A stretch of DNA of 64,000 bases from Platerodrilus igneus (taxonomy: Eukaryota; Arthropoda; Insecta; Coleoptera; Lycidae): contig JARFIW010001176.1 in NCBI GenBank assembly GCA_036346225.1, forward strand, positions 3,175,884 through 3,239,883, read 5' to 3'. The notes below the pieces were generated by a model that ran no database searches, had not been told where the DNA came from, and worked only from the letters and a program-made list of their open reading frames with translations. The translations under genes were made by a program, and so were the position numbers. Positions 23,821-38,205 of the stretch are shown here, one piece after another. Positions within the stretch are counted from its first letter, which is position 1. The number at the start of each line of letters is the position of its first letter.

Positions 23821-26210
23821 TTAACTATTAACTATTGACTATTGACTATTGACTATTGACTATTGACTATTGACTATTGACTATTGACTATTGACTATTG
23901 ACTATTGACTATTGACTATTGACTATTGACTATTGACTATTGACTATTGACTATTGACTATTGACTATTGACTATTGACTATTGACTATTGACTATTGAC
24001 TATTGACTATTGACTGACTGACTATTGACTATTGACTATTGACTATTGACTATTGACTATTGACTATTGACTATTGACTATTGACTCATTGACTATTGAC
24101 TATTGACTATTGACTATTGACTATTGACTATTGACTATTGACTATTGACTATTGACTATTGACATTGACTATTGACTCATTGACTATTGACTATTGACCT
24201 ATTGACTATTGACTATTGACTATTGACTATTGACTGACTATTGACTATTGACTATGACTATTGACTATTGACTATTGACTATTGACTATTGACTATTGAC
24301 TATTGACTATTGACTCATTGACTATTGACTATTGACTTGACTATTGACTATTGACTATTGACTATTGACTATTGACTATTGACTATTGACTATTGACTAT
24401 TGACTATTGACTATTGACTTCATTGACCATTGACTATTGACTATTGACTATTGACTATTGACTATTGACTATTGACTATTGACTATTGACTATTGACTAT
24501 TGACTATTGACTATTGACTATTGACTATTGACTATTGACTATTGACTATTGACTATTGACTATTGACTATTGACTATTGACTTTGACTATTGACTATTGA
24601 CTATTGACTATTGACTATTGACTCATTGACTATTGACTATTGACTATTGACTATTGACTATTGACTATTGACTATTGACTTGACTATTGACTATTGACTA
24701 TTGACTATTGACTATTGACTATTGACTATTGACTATTGACTATTGACTATTGACTATTGACTATTGACTATTGACTATTGACTATTGACTATTGACTATT
24801 GACTATTGACTATTGACTATTGACTATTGACTATTGACTATTGACTATTGACTATTGACTATTGACTATTGACTATTGACTATTGACTATTGACTATTGA
24901 CTATTGACTATTGACTATTGACTATTGACTATTGACTATTGACTATTAACTATTAACTATTAACTATTAACTATTAACTATTAACTATTAACTATTAACT
25001 ATTAACTATTAACTATTAACTATTAACTATTAACTATTAACTATTAACTATTAACTATTAACTATTACTATTAACTATTAACTATTAACTATTAACTATT
25101 AACTATTAACTATTAACTATTAACTATTAACTATTAACTATTAACTATTAACTATTAACTATTAACTATTAACTATTAACTATTAACTATTAACTATTAA
25201 CTATTAACTATTAACTATTAACTATTAACTATTAACTATTAACTATTAACTATTAACTATTAATTAACTAATTAACTATTAACTATTAACTATTAACTAT
25301 TAACTATTAACTATTAACTATTAACTATTAACTATTAACTATTAACTATTAACTATTAACTATACTATTAACTATTAACTATTAACTATTAACTATTAAC
25401 TATTAACTATTAATACTATTATACTATTAACTATTAACTATTAACTATTAACTATTAACTTTATTTAACTATTAACTATTAACTATTAACTATTAACTAT
25501 TAACTATTAACTATTAACTATTAACTATTAACTATTAACTATTACATAACTATTAACTATTAACTTTACTTAACTTATTAACTATTAACTATTAACTATT
25601 AACTATTAACTATTAACTATTACTTAACTATTAACTATTAACTATTAACTATTAACTATTAACTATTAACTTATTAACTATTAACTATTAACTATTAACT
25701 ATATATTAACTATTAACTATTAACTATTAACTATTAACTATATAACTATTAACTATTAACTATTAACTATTAACTATTAACTATTAACTATTAACTATTA
25801 ACTATTAACTATTAACTATTAACTATTAACTATTAACTATTAACTATTAACTATTAACTATTAACTATTAACTATTAACTATTAACTATTAACTATTAAC
25901 TATTAACTATTAACTATTAACTATTAACTATTAACTATTAACTATTAACTATTAACTATTAACTATTAACTATTAACTATTAACTATTAACTATTAACTA
26001 TTAACTATTAACTATTAACTATTAACTATTAACTTTAACTATTAACTATTAACTATTAACTATTAACTATTAACTATTAACTATTAACTATTAACTATTA
26101 ACTATTAACTATTAACTATTAACTATTAACTATTAACTATTAACTATTAACTATTAACTATTAACTATTAACTAATATTATACTATTAACTATTAACTAA
26201 ATTTAACATA
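23821..26210. repeat. Heptamer satellite, block 1: (TATTGAC)n then (TATTAAC)n
   Basis: Tandem 7-bp units. A few TATTAAC units are followed by about 1.1 kb of TATTGAC (to about 24943), then an abrupt switch to TATTAAC for about 1.25 kb. Units are near-identical, with scattered one- to four-base insertions or deletions. The end decays gradually into non-repetitive sequence between about 26170 and 26390. Confidence 0.95.
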
Positions 26211-29200
26211 GTGTTCAACTATTACTATTTAATAATATACCCATCTTAGGATAACTAGTAACGATTTCGTATTAACTATTAACGTATTAAGGTACTAAAC
26301 GTATTAACTACTATCTACATACTATTAACTTTCATAACTTTGGAACTATTAAGTGATAACCTATTAATATTAGCTATTAACTGGATTAATATGGCTATTG
26401 GCATGACAAACTATGTCAACAATAATTGGTGACATTATATTGGTAATATTATGTTACTTTCGAAGCGATAAAGATGCTGACTGCGAACTAAACGATTCAC
26501 CTAATTAACAGAACCATTTGTGTGACTACATATTAATGAGTTGGTTAACGAATTTGTGACCTTTCTGACTACATTGTAAATATAGTCGTCATCTGAAACA
26601 AACGGAAGATTTATCCTAAATAAAGAAATTTGTGAGTGCATTTAACAGCTATCTACGAAGAAAGTTCAACCGATTTGTTTTCGCTAGGCATGGATAAAGT
26701 TAAAGCATAAGCTTTCGTTATGTACTCTGGTAAAGCAAGTCGAACAAGAATATGTGCCAGAGATGTAAACGAAATTATGCAAGGAATAAGATAGACATCG
26801 GAATGCATTAATTATAAAAATTCCATAAATTTTCCTATATGTGATCGACATACAAAGTGAAACTAGCAGATGTTATAGTTAACAGGAAACTGATTATTGG
26901 ATGGAAGCTAACACTAAGATAATTTCAACAATTGTCGAAAAGCATGTTTAACTAAACTCTTTTGACATGGATGTAACCCAAGATTTTGCAGAGCATATTT
27001 AGAAATGTATGGAAAGAAGACTGTATATGATTTAACTACAAATCCAAACTTTGTGCTATAAGGCGAATACAGAAAAGTGCGAAGGTATTATAAGTTGAAC
27101 TTAAGATATATAACTGCGAAGTGTATTGATTAGTTATAACATGGATCTAACTCAAATTATGCACAAATAGCAAAGAAGTTAATGATTTAACTACAACATA
27201 ACTTATTGGATAGGCAAAGAAAGAAATAGGCTTGCAAATGTAGTTGTCAAATAACAAGCGAAACTTGGCAACAAATTATACAGATGTATTTACTGTTGTC
27301 CAGTTTAAATAGTGTATAAACTGGAATATATAGGATAGTGCAGAAATTACAAATTTACGCAAGTCTACATTTGGCCAAAAGAAATGGTATTACGCGATTG
27401 GAAGCGACATATATACAACTGTGCAATTGGAAGCTATGTCAGTGCGGAACTGGGTTGTATAAACCCTTAAACTAGACTGTTTAAACCTATATTGGAAGAT
27501 AGTAAGTTATACTTACGCTAAAGGACATCCAATGTACTCGGTACCACTTACCAAAATGTGGAGTAAGACTATACGGACAAGCTACAAAATAGCTGCTGAT
27601 TTAGTGATATGAATAACCTGCTACAGTACGTGTATTGGGGAATGGCAATACAAAGAAATTGACGGGCTTGCAAATTTAAGTTGTCCAAAACCATGAGGAA
27701 AAGGAAAAGATTGATAAAGTATGTGCTTTCGGACTTTAGTTTTAACTATTTACACTGTAAATTATTTGCGAGATAGTAGAGGAAGATGTCCAAGATAAAA
27801 TAAAAATCTTGCACACAAGGTGCTACATTAAAGCAGGTAGTACATATTTTACACAATCTATCTAAACCATATTCTACAATTCCAAAAGAAATAGTAATTT
27901 CGGACTTGGGATTGATAGATACGCTAACATTCGTCCAGAGGTTGTACGTACAACAGCGTAAATATTGGTAGTAAAACTCGTATACCGGTTTACAGCTAAA
28001 GGAAATTGCCCCATTATGTAATACCATACGACTGTAAGTGGAAGGAAAAGATTCATACTGGAATTAGAGGAAATGGATGCAAATAAGGCGAAAATATGGA
28101 CTACATGGAAAACACTGCGATCAAATAGCCATCAATACAAAGATGTGTTAGACAAAGAACATCTGTATTAGAGAAAATGAGGAAGAATTAAAAGATTATT
28201 TTATGTGCACGATGGTACATGACTTAGATACATCTGGTTTCTACAAGTTGTATGCAATTTGCGGTTAGTAAGGAATAGACTCTTTAGTTAATGTAGGCGT
28301 ATCTTGCAGAAAAGGATGGTACTAACATCCGTATAGCTTTAGAAAGGCTGTATTCGTAAAACGTATTTATCAAAATAGCAGATAACATGACAGACGGAAC
28401 TATAGGAATGTGTTTCGTAAATCTTTGCAGTACACCACACGCAAAGGGGTCCGTTAAACATTGTATATTTCCTAGTAAAGAACCTTTCGGATCATTCTAA
28501 AACCGAGGGTCTTACAAGGCCTATGAACAGACCATGATATTCCCAAAAGTGGTGGAAGTATGCAACTACACAACGTGTGTGGGAGAAAAAGGATTTCCTG
28601 CCAATACCGACAAGAAGTAAGTCGATCAAGCTCAATCTTTATGTGAGATACTGTATGCTAGGATATAGTGGGAAAGCTGCGTATTAAAAGATTGTCACAA
28701 GCTGGAAGAATTACACGAAGGAATGGATCTGGTTGTCGGCGGAATCAAAGACTGTTAAAATATAGAGTGTCAGATCTTCGGTACATTTTACAATTCGAAA
28801 ACCTAGACGGTCTCTATGTATCAAATCTATTGGTTAGAAGAGGTACGTATAGAGGTACTTCGGGATATCAGATTTAAATTTTAAGCTGCGAATAAAATTA
28901 GATAAAATTAAAGCCACTCATAACAAGCATAGAAGAAAGGACTGTCTTCTGTGTAATAACTTTGTATTAAAATTAAGTTTAAATGGATACTCATGCTTGG
29001 CATTAAATATTTTTAAGATTTGTTATGTATAATGTCAGAATAAACATTTTATAATAGTATATAACATTGTTCTTTATTTATAAAAGCTGTGACGTACCCG
29101 TATAATAGATGCACAGAGAGGTACCATGGGCAGTAGATTGGGACAGAGTGGTGTGAGACGATGGGCGAATGGGCAGGGTAGTGCATGCGAATTTGTGGGT

Positions 29201-30783
29201 GCTCAATGTTGTCTGGGATGTTCTGTGGCGTAAGAAAGGATAGCGGATGTTAACAGTACAAGGCATCCAATTCTTATTAGTAAACGGGGAAGTACGTTGT
29301 CTCCTATAGATATCTCAAAGGAGTAAAGAATTTACGATTTGCAGTACTGCAGAATTTAATCATTATCTCAATAAAATTAGTTTATGGTCGTAGGAAGTAT
29401 GCAAAGGTACATCATTCCTAAACTAGTACAAGCGATATCTACGCATTGTGGGTGTAGAAGATATAAGATAGTTGTTCGATGGATTTAATAATTAGTTTTA
29501 GATTAAACCATAACTTTGTTAAGTTCATTCTCACACTTCCAAAATCGCTTTCACAGGCTTCCTAGGATCTGGTTGACAAGATATTACTGAAGTATATCTC
29601 CACGTGTTAAATCGCGGGACACTGCAAGTTTTAGAATTTCTAGAGAACGTATGGTTAAATGCATATGTCTTGTTAGAGTAAATAAAGTGGTTCTAAAGAT
29701 AGGTGTTTAAATAAGAATGAAGCACAAAATTAGTCTTCATAAAAGCGCATGTCTAAACTTATAGAGTCATGGGTGGTGCACTTATCATCGATACAATCTA
29801 AAAGATACTGTTCAAACTACAAGATTTGGGGTACCCTAGAAAATTTAATCATTAGTTGATACATCTAGCAAAATATAGTTTATCTTAACAATGATGTTGT
29901 AATTATCCTGCGTTAATAATTGATTACAATATCAACACATTGTCGTACAATGAAATGTTGTAGTAAATTATGAAAGTACGGTCATTTAATGGAGTGACGG
30001 TTTCAGTATTGACGAAGGGAATTATGTTGTCGTAGAATGCTCTAAGTCCTCTTATTGTAGGCGAGATAAGACTACGTTAAATCAAAGGTAGTTGCGAAAG
30101 TGTAAAGGCTCAACGGAATTGTATTAGACGTAAAATGGGAGTGCTTAAACTATAAAGTGCTATCGCTCCTAACTAAAAAGGGGTAGACTTTCATAGCAAC
30201 TACAGAACAGCAGTGCGCAAGGGAGCAGTATTAACAGATTTGCTCCAATAAGAAATGTAAAGTTTACCATGTAGCGTAGCACATTAAATTCAGTCTATTA
30301 CAGGTCGTAAATGGAATAATGTTAATACCTATAAAGGCGATATATTAATTGTGGATTATGAAAAATAGTAAGCTTTCGTGACTAAGAATAAAATGAGCTT
30401 AGACTAATTAAATGTATATGGTACATATCTCGTAACATCCACAAGACATGTGCTTACGTCCACAATGGCGATACCGGTAGTTTTTGTTATATACAATATT
30501 AGTACGAAAGACTGACCAATGTAGTGCGTGGCAACCTTTAGGATCGTTGAATTAATAAGACGATCTATGCATGGAATGTATGTTTCTCCGTGTTTAGAAT
30601 AATCAAAGTGAGTTAGATTGATACGTATTAGATGTTTTAACATAATGCGAAAGTGTATAAGTGCCTATCTCAAATTCTCGAAAAATTGTAATTTATACGA
30701 CATTAAATAGTTGCCGATGTAAGCTTATAATTATGTTAATTTAAGCAAAGTAGCATATGGTGATTTTGACAAAATCGGTCCTA
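26211..30783. other. 4.6 kb of unrecognised sequence, suspected low-quality assembly
   Basis: No ORF of interest, no transposon homology and no repeat identified. The left edge fades out of the heptamer array, with isolated TATTAAC-like words. On reading through it I found no homopolymer of six or more, whereas neighbouring AT-rich DNA has many. This and the error-like differences in the next segment suggest poorly called long-read sequence, though a genuine unique insert cannot be excluded. Confidence 0.45.
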
Positions 30784-31365
30784 ACAATTACCTTATTCAA
30801 GAGTACAGCTGTATGCAAGTTAGTGTAAGACAGGGCCTAATGGCCCTAATCGCGCTTGATGCAGTTTGTATCAAAACTTTATATCTTATAATGTATATTT
30901 AGTTTAATAATAAAGACGTTTCAAAAATCATTCCACCCATGAAGCAGGCGATCATGGAGAAACCCGACGCCGCCGCACAAAGCAAAAACCCAAACGCTGC
31001 CACAGGCTCAAATATTTTGACAACGTGTGCCCCACCGCATCCCCACAATCAACCTAGACTACGACAATACTCTTTAGCTTGGGGAATGTTGACTATGTCT
31101 GAGCTGAACATAGAACAATACTAAAGAATCGTTGTTGATTATTATCAAAGTACATGAGCTGATAAACATGAACATACTAAGAATCGACTGATGAATTTCC
31201 AACCCATTATTGATGATATCCAAAAATCAGACGCTCATTGGTCAAACAAAATTGAGATTCTATTACACTCGAAATTGAAACACAATTTCATTGGTTTGAA
31301 GCATCATTAACCTTTTAACTACATTGAACATAGTGAAATTCGAAGACGCCATGACTCTGCTATTG
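30784..31365 (+). repeat. Second copy of the element's 3' interior and 3' LTR start
   Basis: Matches 23211-23810 at an offset of 7,573 bp, including the purine tract and the LTR start TGTTGACTATGTC near 31087. Differences are mostly single-base insertions, deletions and broken homopolymers, concentrated towards the right. It then enters a second heptamer array of the same two-part structure. Confidence 0.9.
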
Positions 31366-34300
31366 ACTTCAAATTGACTATTGACATTACTATTACTATT
31401 GACTATTGACTATTGACTATTGACTATTGACTATTGACTATTGACATGACTATTGACTATTGACTATTGACTATTGACTATTGACTATTGACTATTGACT
31501 ATTGACTATTGACTATTGACTATTGACTATTGACTATTGACTATTGACATTGACTATTGACTATTGACTATTGACTATTGACTCATTGACTATTGACTAT
31601 TGACTATTGACTATTGACTATTGACTATTGACTGACTTGACTATTGACTATTGACTATTGACTATTGACTATTGACTATTGACTATTGACTATTGACTCT
31701 ATTGACTATTGACTATTGACCATTGACTATTGACTATTGACTATTGACTATTGACATTGACTATTGACTATTGACTATTGACTATTGACTATTGACTATT
31801 GACTATTGACTATTGACATATTGACTATTGACTATTGACTATTGACTATTGACTATTGACTATTGACTATTTGACTATTGACTATTGACTATTGACATTG
31901 ACTATTGACTATTGACCATTGACTATTGACTATTGACTATTGACTATTGACTATCTGACTATTCGACTATCGACTGATTCGACTATTCGACTATTCGACT
32001 ATTCGACTATTGACTATTGACTATTGACTATTGACTATTGACTTGACTATTGACTATTGACTATTGACTATTGACTATTGACATTGACTTGACTATTGAC
32101 TATTGACTATTGACCTATTGACTATTGACTATTGACTATTGACTATTGACTATTGACTATTGACTCATTGACTATTGACTATTGACTATTGACTATTGAC
32201 TATTGACTATTGACTATTGACTATTGACTATTGACTATTGACTATTGACTATTGACTATTGACTATTGACTATTGACTATTGACTATTGACTTGACTATT
32301 GAATACAACTATTGACTATTGACTATTGACTTACATTGAACTATTAACTATTAACTATTAACTATTAACTATTAACTATTAACTATTAACTATTAACTAT
32401 TAACTATTAACTATTAACTATTAACTATTAACTATTAACTATTAACTATTACAACTATTAACTATTAACTATTAACTATTAACTATTAACTATTAACTAT
32501 TAACTATTAACTATTAACTATTAACTATTAACTATTAACTATTAACTATTAACTATTAACTATTAACTATTAACTATTAACTATTAACTATTATATAACT
32601 ATTAACTATTAACTATTAACTATACTATTAACTATTAACTATTAACTATTAACTATTAACTATTAACTATTAACTATTAACTATTATTAACTATTAACTA
32701 TTAACTATTAACTATTAACTATTAACTATTAACTATTAACTATTAACTATTAACTAAACTATTAACTATTAACTATTAACTATTAACTATTAACTATTAA
32801 CTATTAACTATTAACTATTAAATTAACTATTAACTATTAACTATTAACTATTAACTATTAACTATTAACTATTAACTATTAACTATTAACTATTAACTAT
32901 TAACTATTAACTATTAACTATTAACTATTAACTATTAACTATTAACTATTAACTATTAACTATTAACTATTAACTATTAACTATTAACTATTAACTATTA
33001 ACTATTAACTATTAACTATTAACTATTAACTATTAACTATTAACTATTAACTATTAACTATTAACTATTAACTATTAACTATTAACTATTAACTATTAAC
33101 TTTAACTATTAACTATTAACTTTAACTATTAACTATTAACTATTAACTATTAACTATTAACTATTAACTATTAACTATTAACTATTAACTATTAACTATT
33201 AACTATTAACTATTAACTATTAACTATTAACTATTAACTATTAACTATTAACTATTAACTATTAACTATTAACTATTAACTATTAACTATTAACTATTAA
33301 CTATTAACTATTAACTATTAACTATTAACTATTAACTATTAACTATTAACTATTAACTATTAACTATTAACTATTAACTATTAACTATTAACTATTAACT
33401 ATTAACTATTAACTTTAACTATTAACTATTAACTATTAACTATTAACTATTAACTATTAACTATTAACTATTAACTATTAACTATTAACTATTAACTATT
33501 AACTATTAACTATTAACTATTAACTATTAACTAACTATTAACTATTAACTATTAACTATTAACTATTATAACTATTAACTATTAACTATTAACTATACTA
33601 TTAACTATTAACTATTAACTATTAACTATTAACTATTAACTATTAACTATTAACTATTAACTATTAACTATTAACATATTAACTATTAACTATTAACTAT
33701 TAACTATTAACTATTAACTATTAACTATTAACTATTAACTATTAACTATTAACTTACTATTAACTATTAACTATTAACTATTAACTATTAACTATTAACT
33801 ATTAACTATTAACTATTAACTATTAACATTAACTATTAACTATTAACTATTAACTATTAACTATTAACTATTAACTATTAACTATTAACTATTAACTATT
33901 AACTATTAACTATTAACTTTAACTATTAACTAACTTTAACTATTAACTATTAACTATTAACTATTACTATTAACTATTAACTATTAACTATTAACTATTA
34001 ACTATTAACTATTAACTATTAACTATTAACTATTAACTATTAACTATTAACTATTAACTATTAACTATTAACTATTAACTATTACTATAACTATTAACTA
34101 TTAACTATTAACTATTAACTATTAACTATTAACTATTAACTATTAACTATTAACTATTAACTATTAACTATTAACTATTAACTATTAACTATTAACTATT
34201 AACTATTAACTAACTTTAACTATTAACTATTAACTATTAACTATTAACTATTAAACTATTAACTATTAACTATTAACTATTAACTATTAACTATTAACTT

Positions 34301-34625
34301 AACTATTAACTATTAACTATTAACTATTAACTATATTAACTATTAACTATTAACTATTAACTATTAACTATTAACTATTAACTATACTAACTATTAACTA
34401 TTAACTATTAACTATTAACTATTAACTAATTAACTATTAACTATTAACTATTAACTATTAACTATTAACTATTAACTATTAACTATTAACTATTAACTAT
34501 TAACTATTAACTATTAACTATTAACACTATTAACTATTAACTATTAACTATTAACTATTAACTATTAACTATTAACTATTAACTATTAACTATTAACTAT
34601 TAACTATTAACTATTAACTATTAAC
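31366..34625. repeat. Heptamer satellite, block 2: (TATTGAC)n then (TATTAAC)n
   Basis: Same arrangement as block 1: about 0.96 kb of TATTGAC units, switching near 32336 to about 2.29 kb of TATTAAC. A small patch of CGACTATT variants lies near 31955-32010. The array ends sharply at the 5' junction of the R1-type LINE. Confidence 0.95.
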
Positions 34626-34636
34626 AACAATATATT

Positions 34637-37406
34637 GCCAATTTGCCGAAGAGATTGACCCTTACCTCAATAAAATCGAACAAATTTCCCAAACGTATAG
34701 ACAACAACCCATAATAATCACGATGGACGCCAATGCAAAATCCGAACTCTGGCATAGTAGTATTACAGACTCCAGAGGGCAAAGCTGGAAGACCTTATAA
34801 ATTCCGAAAATCTGCATATCGCCAATAAACCAGATCAACCAACAACATACGTAGGAAGAGCTGGGGTAGGGACGAATATAGATGTCACACTAGCAAATGG
34901 TAACTCCATCAACTCAATTCACAAATGGAAAGTAAACAATCTTGTCACACAAAGCGACCACAATCTCATAACTTTCGAAGTAGGGACACAAAACAACACA
35001 CAAGTAAAACAAACACAAATACACAAATATATTATAAAACGAGCAGATTGGGAAATACTACTTGAAAATTTCGATCCCCCACCCGAAATAACGCGAAACG
35101 GCGACATTAACCAGTACTCAAAAGACCTCACAAAAAGAATAAAGGCGGCTATGAACATGGCAATTCCACAAATAGACTACAACAAAACACATACGAAACA
35201 ACTAACATGGACAAACGAACTACATCAACTAAAAACAAGGACCAGAAAGGCGCGCAAAACCTACCAAAGATCGGTCACAGAGCAGGAAAAATTACACAAC
35301 CTTGAATCATATAGAGACGTAAAAGCACAATACACACAAACATTACTAAAGCATAAAGAAGAAACTTGGAAATAATTTTTAGTAGATCACCTGGACACGG
35401 ATCCCTGGGGAATACCTTATAAGATCGCCAGATCAAAGATTAGACCACCAACAATGTTCTCCACCGTAAATACAAACCACAACACACAGACCACAAACTG
35501 GAACGACACGGCAAATACCCTTCTAGAAACGCTTTTACCAGATGACAACCAATACAACGAAACAGAGGCACAAAAACAAAAACGAGAACAATCGACCACC
35601 AGATACTCAACAAACAAACAAGCAGAAGAATTTACAGAAAACGAAGTACTGAATGCACTGATGAAAGGCAAGAAAAAGAAAACACCCGGACCGGATGGAA
35701 TACACAACGAGACTTTACAAGTTTTACGCACAAAATTATCAAAACCACTTACCTCATTAATGAACGAATGTTTGCAGCAGAAAAAGGTACCGAACATATG
35801 GAAACAATCCTTAACAATAATAATTGAAAAGGGAAAGGCCAAGGAAATCGCCAACCCCTCAGCATACAGACCAATCTGCCTCCTAAACAACTTAAGCAAG
35901 ATACAGGAACGACTGATTTGCAAAAGACTACAATAACACATGACAGAAACTGGTGAACACCCCAACCAATACGGTTTTAGGACGGGAAAATCCACAGAGG
36001 ATGCCATAAATGAAACTCTTAATACAGTACAAACCAGCAATGACAAATATGTTGTCACAATATCCATAGACATTAGCGGAGCATTTGACAACCTCTGGTG
36101 GCCATCACTCTTGACAAGACTACAACACATACACTGTCCAAGCAACATTTACATGACAATAAAACTATACTGTCAAGACAGGTACACGACACTACAAGGA
36201 ACTACCGGGAAAGCACAAAAACTATTAACGAAAGGATGCCCACAAGGATCTGTCAGCGGACCCATGTTCTGGAACATAGTAGTTGAGGAACTGCTTGAGA
36301 TTCTCGGAGGAGCAGAGGAAGTGTTGGCTGCGTATGCCTTTGCAGACGATATTATCGCTGTTGTCGGGGGACGATCTCGCTCGGAACTCCAACGAAAATC
36401 GAAACATTGCATGACGCTCGTAGACGAATGGTGCGACGATAACAAATTACAGACATCCAAACACAAAGTAACCTACACATTGTTGAAAGGGACACTGACA
36501 GTGGGTCCGCGATGTCACACACAAGGGACACTAGTTAGAAGAACGCAAACAAACACCTACTTGAGAGTCAACATTGACGAAAAACAAAACTTTTGGCAAC
36601 ACATTTTAACAGCGTGTGCGAAGGCAAAAACTGCCATGTTCACAATTGTAAATATAGCACAGAACAAATACCGACTACCCTTGAAACGGGTACACCTTTA
36701 CTTAAATGCCATATTAACAACAATAATGGCATACGCTGCTAGCTGCTGGGCCCACAGACTCAATCTGGTAAGGCCAAGAAACAAAGTAAACCAAACCCAA
36801 AGGGCGATCATAATACGACTGACAAGAGCGTACCGAACTACGGCTTTGGAGTCACTGGCAGTCGTGCTAGGAACGATTCCTCTAGACCTGCAAATTAAAA
36901 AAAGGGCCGCAATATACTGGCTAAAAAGAGAAGACCAAACAAAAATCAGTAAAATATTAGGTCGGGAAACGCACACAAAAGGAGACATAAATTCAGCAAT
37001 AATACAAGAATGGCAACTACGTTGGAATAATGCTACAACCGGAAGACGAACTTATGCACTGTTACCAAATGTACAAGAAAGACTGGACATGACGCACATT
37101 AAACCCTCAGACGGACTAATACACTTCCTAACGGGACACGGACCATACCCCACATATAGACATAGGATGAACTTTGTAGAAAACAATACATGCGCATGCG
37201 GAGCAGAAGGAGACCCGGAACATCTACTGAGGAAGTGTCCTGGACTGCAACAAGAACTACAGGGAATACGAAACAGTATAAGGGACAAAACAACATACCA
37301 ATTGCTACGAGATCCGGAAATGACCGCTCACTTAAATAATGCTACACAAATTATTATCAAAAAGGCTCATGACGAATACATACGGCAACTCAGAAGAAGA
37401 ATATAA
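34637..37406 (+). pseudogene. R1-clade LINE 1 ORF2: endonuclease (partial), RT, zinc knuckle
   Basis: Domains in order: partial EEP endonuclease with ITMDANAKSELWH (34719-34757) and the QSDHNLITFEV motif (34951-34983); linker ending DPWGIPYKIA; RT with GKKKKTPGPDGIHNE (about 35668-35712), PSAYRPICLL (35857-35886), NQYGFRTGKSTEDA (35964-36005), motif A SIDISGAFDNLWW (36063-36101), KGCPQGSVSGP and the catalytic FADD (36341-36352); then the R1-type C-terminus with a Cys-x-Cys...His...Cys knuckle (CACGAEGDPEHLLRKC, 37192-37239). Damage is light: a frameshift near 34775 and in-frame stops near 35373 and 35934. The 488-residue piece from 35940 is continuous. Endonuclease N-terminus is absent. Confidence 0.9.
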
Positions 37407-37699
37407 CCCACCAGATCACAACATTCAAGTGGATAACAAAACATCCCCTACTTACGAGTCTAACCAAGGCCGGAAGATATGAAAACATCTTCTTCCGGAA
37501 TCCGGGATGGACCACCTACAAGAAAGGCAAGATACAACCAGTGATACAAAATATTTCTGGTTGGGAGGGAAAATAAAATTTAGCCAGATTAGGGACGAAT
37601 ACTTCCTAACAAATTACAATAACAAACAACCAATAACTTGATCAAATAATACAAGTATGAAAACTAAAATATTAACATATTAATATATACTCACATCTA

Positions 37700-37960
37700 A
37701 GCACACACACACGCGCACACACGCCAACACACACATGCATACACTCACACACACACGCACACATAAGCGCACACAGAGCCAAGCATCTAGTAAAGGGAAA
37801 GTGCGCATAACACGCAAAGTGAGTACTAAGTACTCCGAACTCACATTGTGGTTGTGTGGACTAACCTGAGCTATTACACACATGTACGCACGCACACACA
37901 CGCACATGCACGCACGCACGCATACGCACGCGCACACACTCGCACACCATCACACACATA
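37700..37960. repeat. (CA)n-rich microsatellite in the LINE 3' UTR
   Basis: Imperfect CA/CG alternating repeats in two blocks (37705-37770 and 37876-37960), with a short unique stretch between. Any ORF here is an artefact of the repeat. Confidence 0.9.
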
Positions 37961-38205
37961 CGCAAACACAGCAATACTGAAACATGTTGATCTTACTCCA
38001 ACCTCAGGTTGCCGAAGGTCGGGGTCTAGTAAGGTGTTTCAATAGTATGTAGCAGTTAAGTAGGTAAAATAGGTTAAGTTAAAAAACTAACAGCAAAACA
38101 TCAAATATAGCACATGTACAATAGGGCATAGAACGGTATGGTTTAAAATGTTAGGCGCCATACCAAATAAGCTGTTTTGGGAAATAAATGTAAATGTAAA
38201 TGTAA

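Larger units (their letters stand above)
34626..38205 (+). mobile_element. R1-clade LINE 1, 5'-truncated, in the LTR/satellite
   Basis: Non-LTR retrotransposon running from the satellite edge to a short (AAATGT)n tail at about 38183-38205. After the tail the LTR continues. TGTAACTATTTTAACTA at 23804-23820 and TGTAACTATTTTCTAACTA at 38201-38219 look like the two copies of the target site, with the satellite between the left copy and the element. The first part of the endonuclease is missing. The 3' UTR (37407-38182) contains a (CA)n-rich block. Confidence 0.8.

Noticed and set aside
23821..26210. Regular short repeats reminiscent of a CRISPR array
   Set aside because: Units are 7 bp head to tail with no spacers, in a eukaryotic transposon context.
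35417..36148. 243-codon open frame on the minus strand
   Set aside because: It lies antisense to the R1 RT coding frame, whose RT motifs are unmistakable on the plus strand; the antisense frame shows no known motif.
37680..37937. Cys/Val-rich ORF on the minus strand
   Set aside because: Generated by the (CA)n microsatellite.
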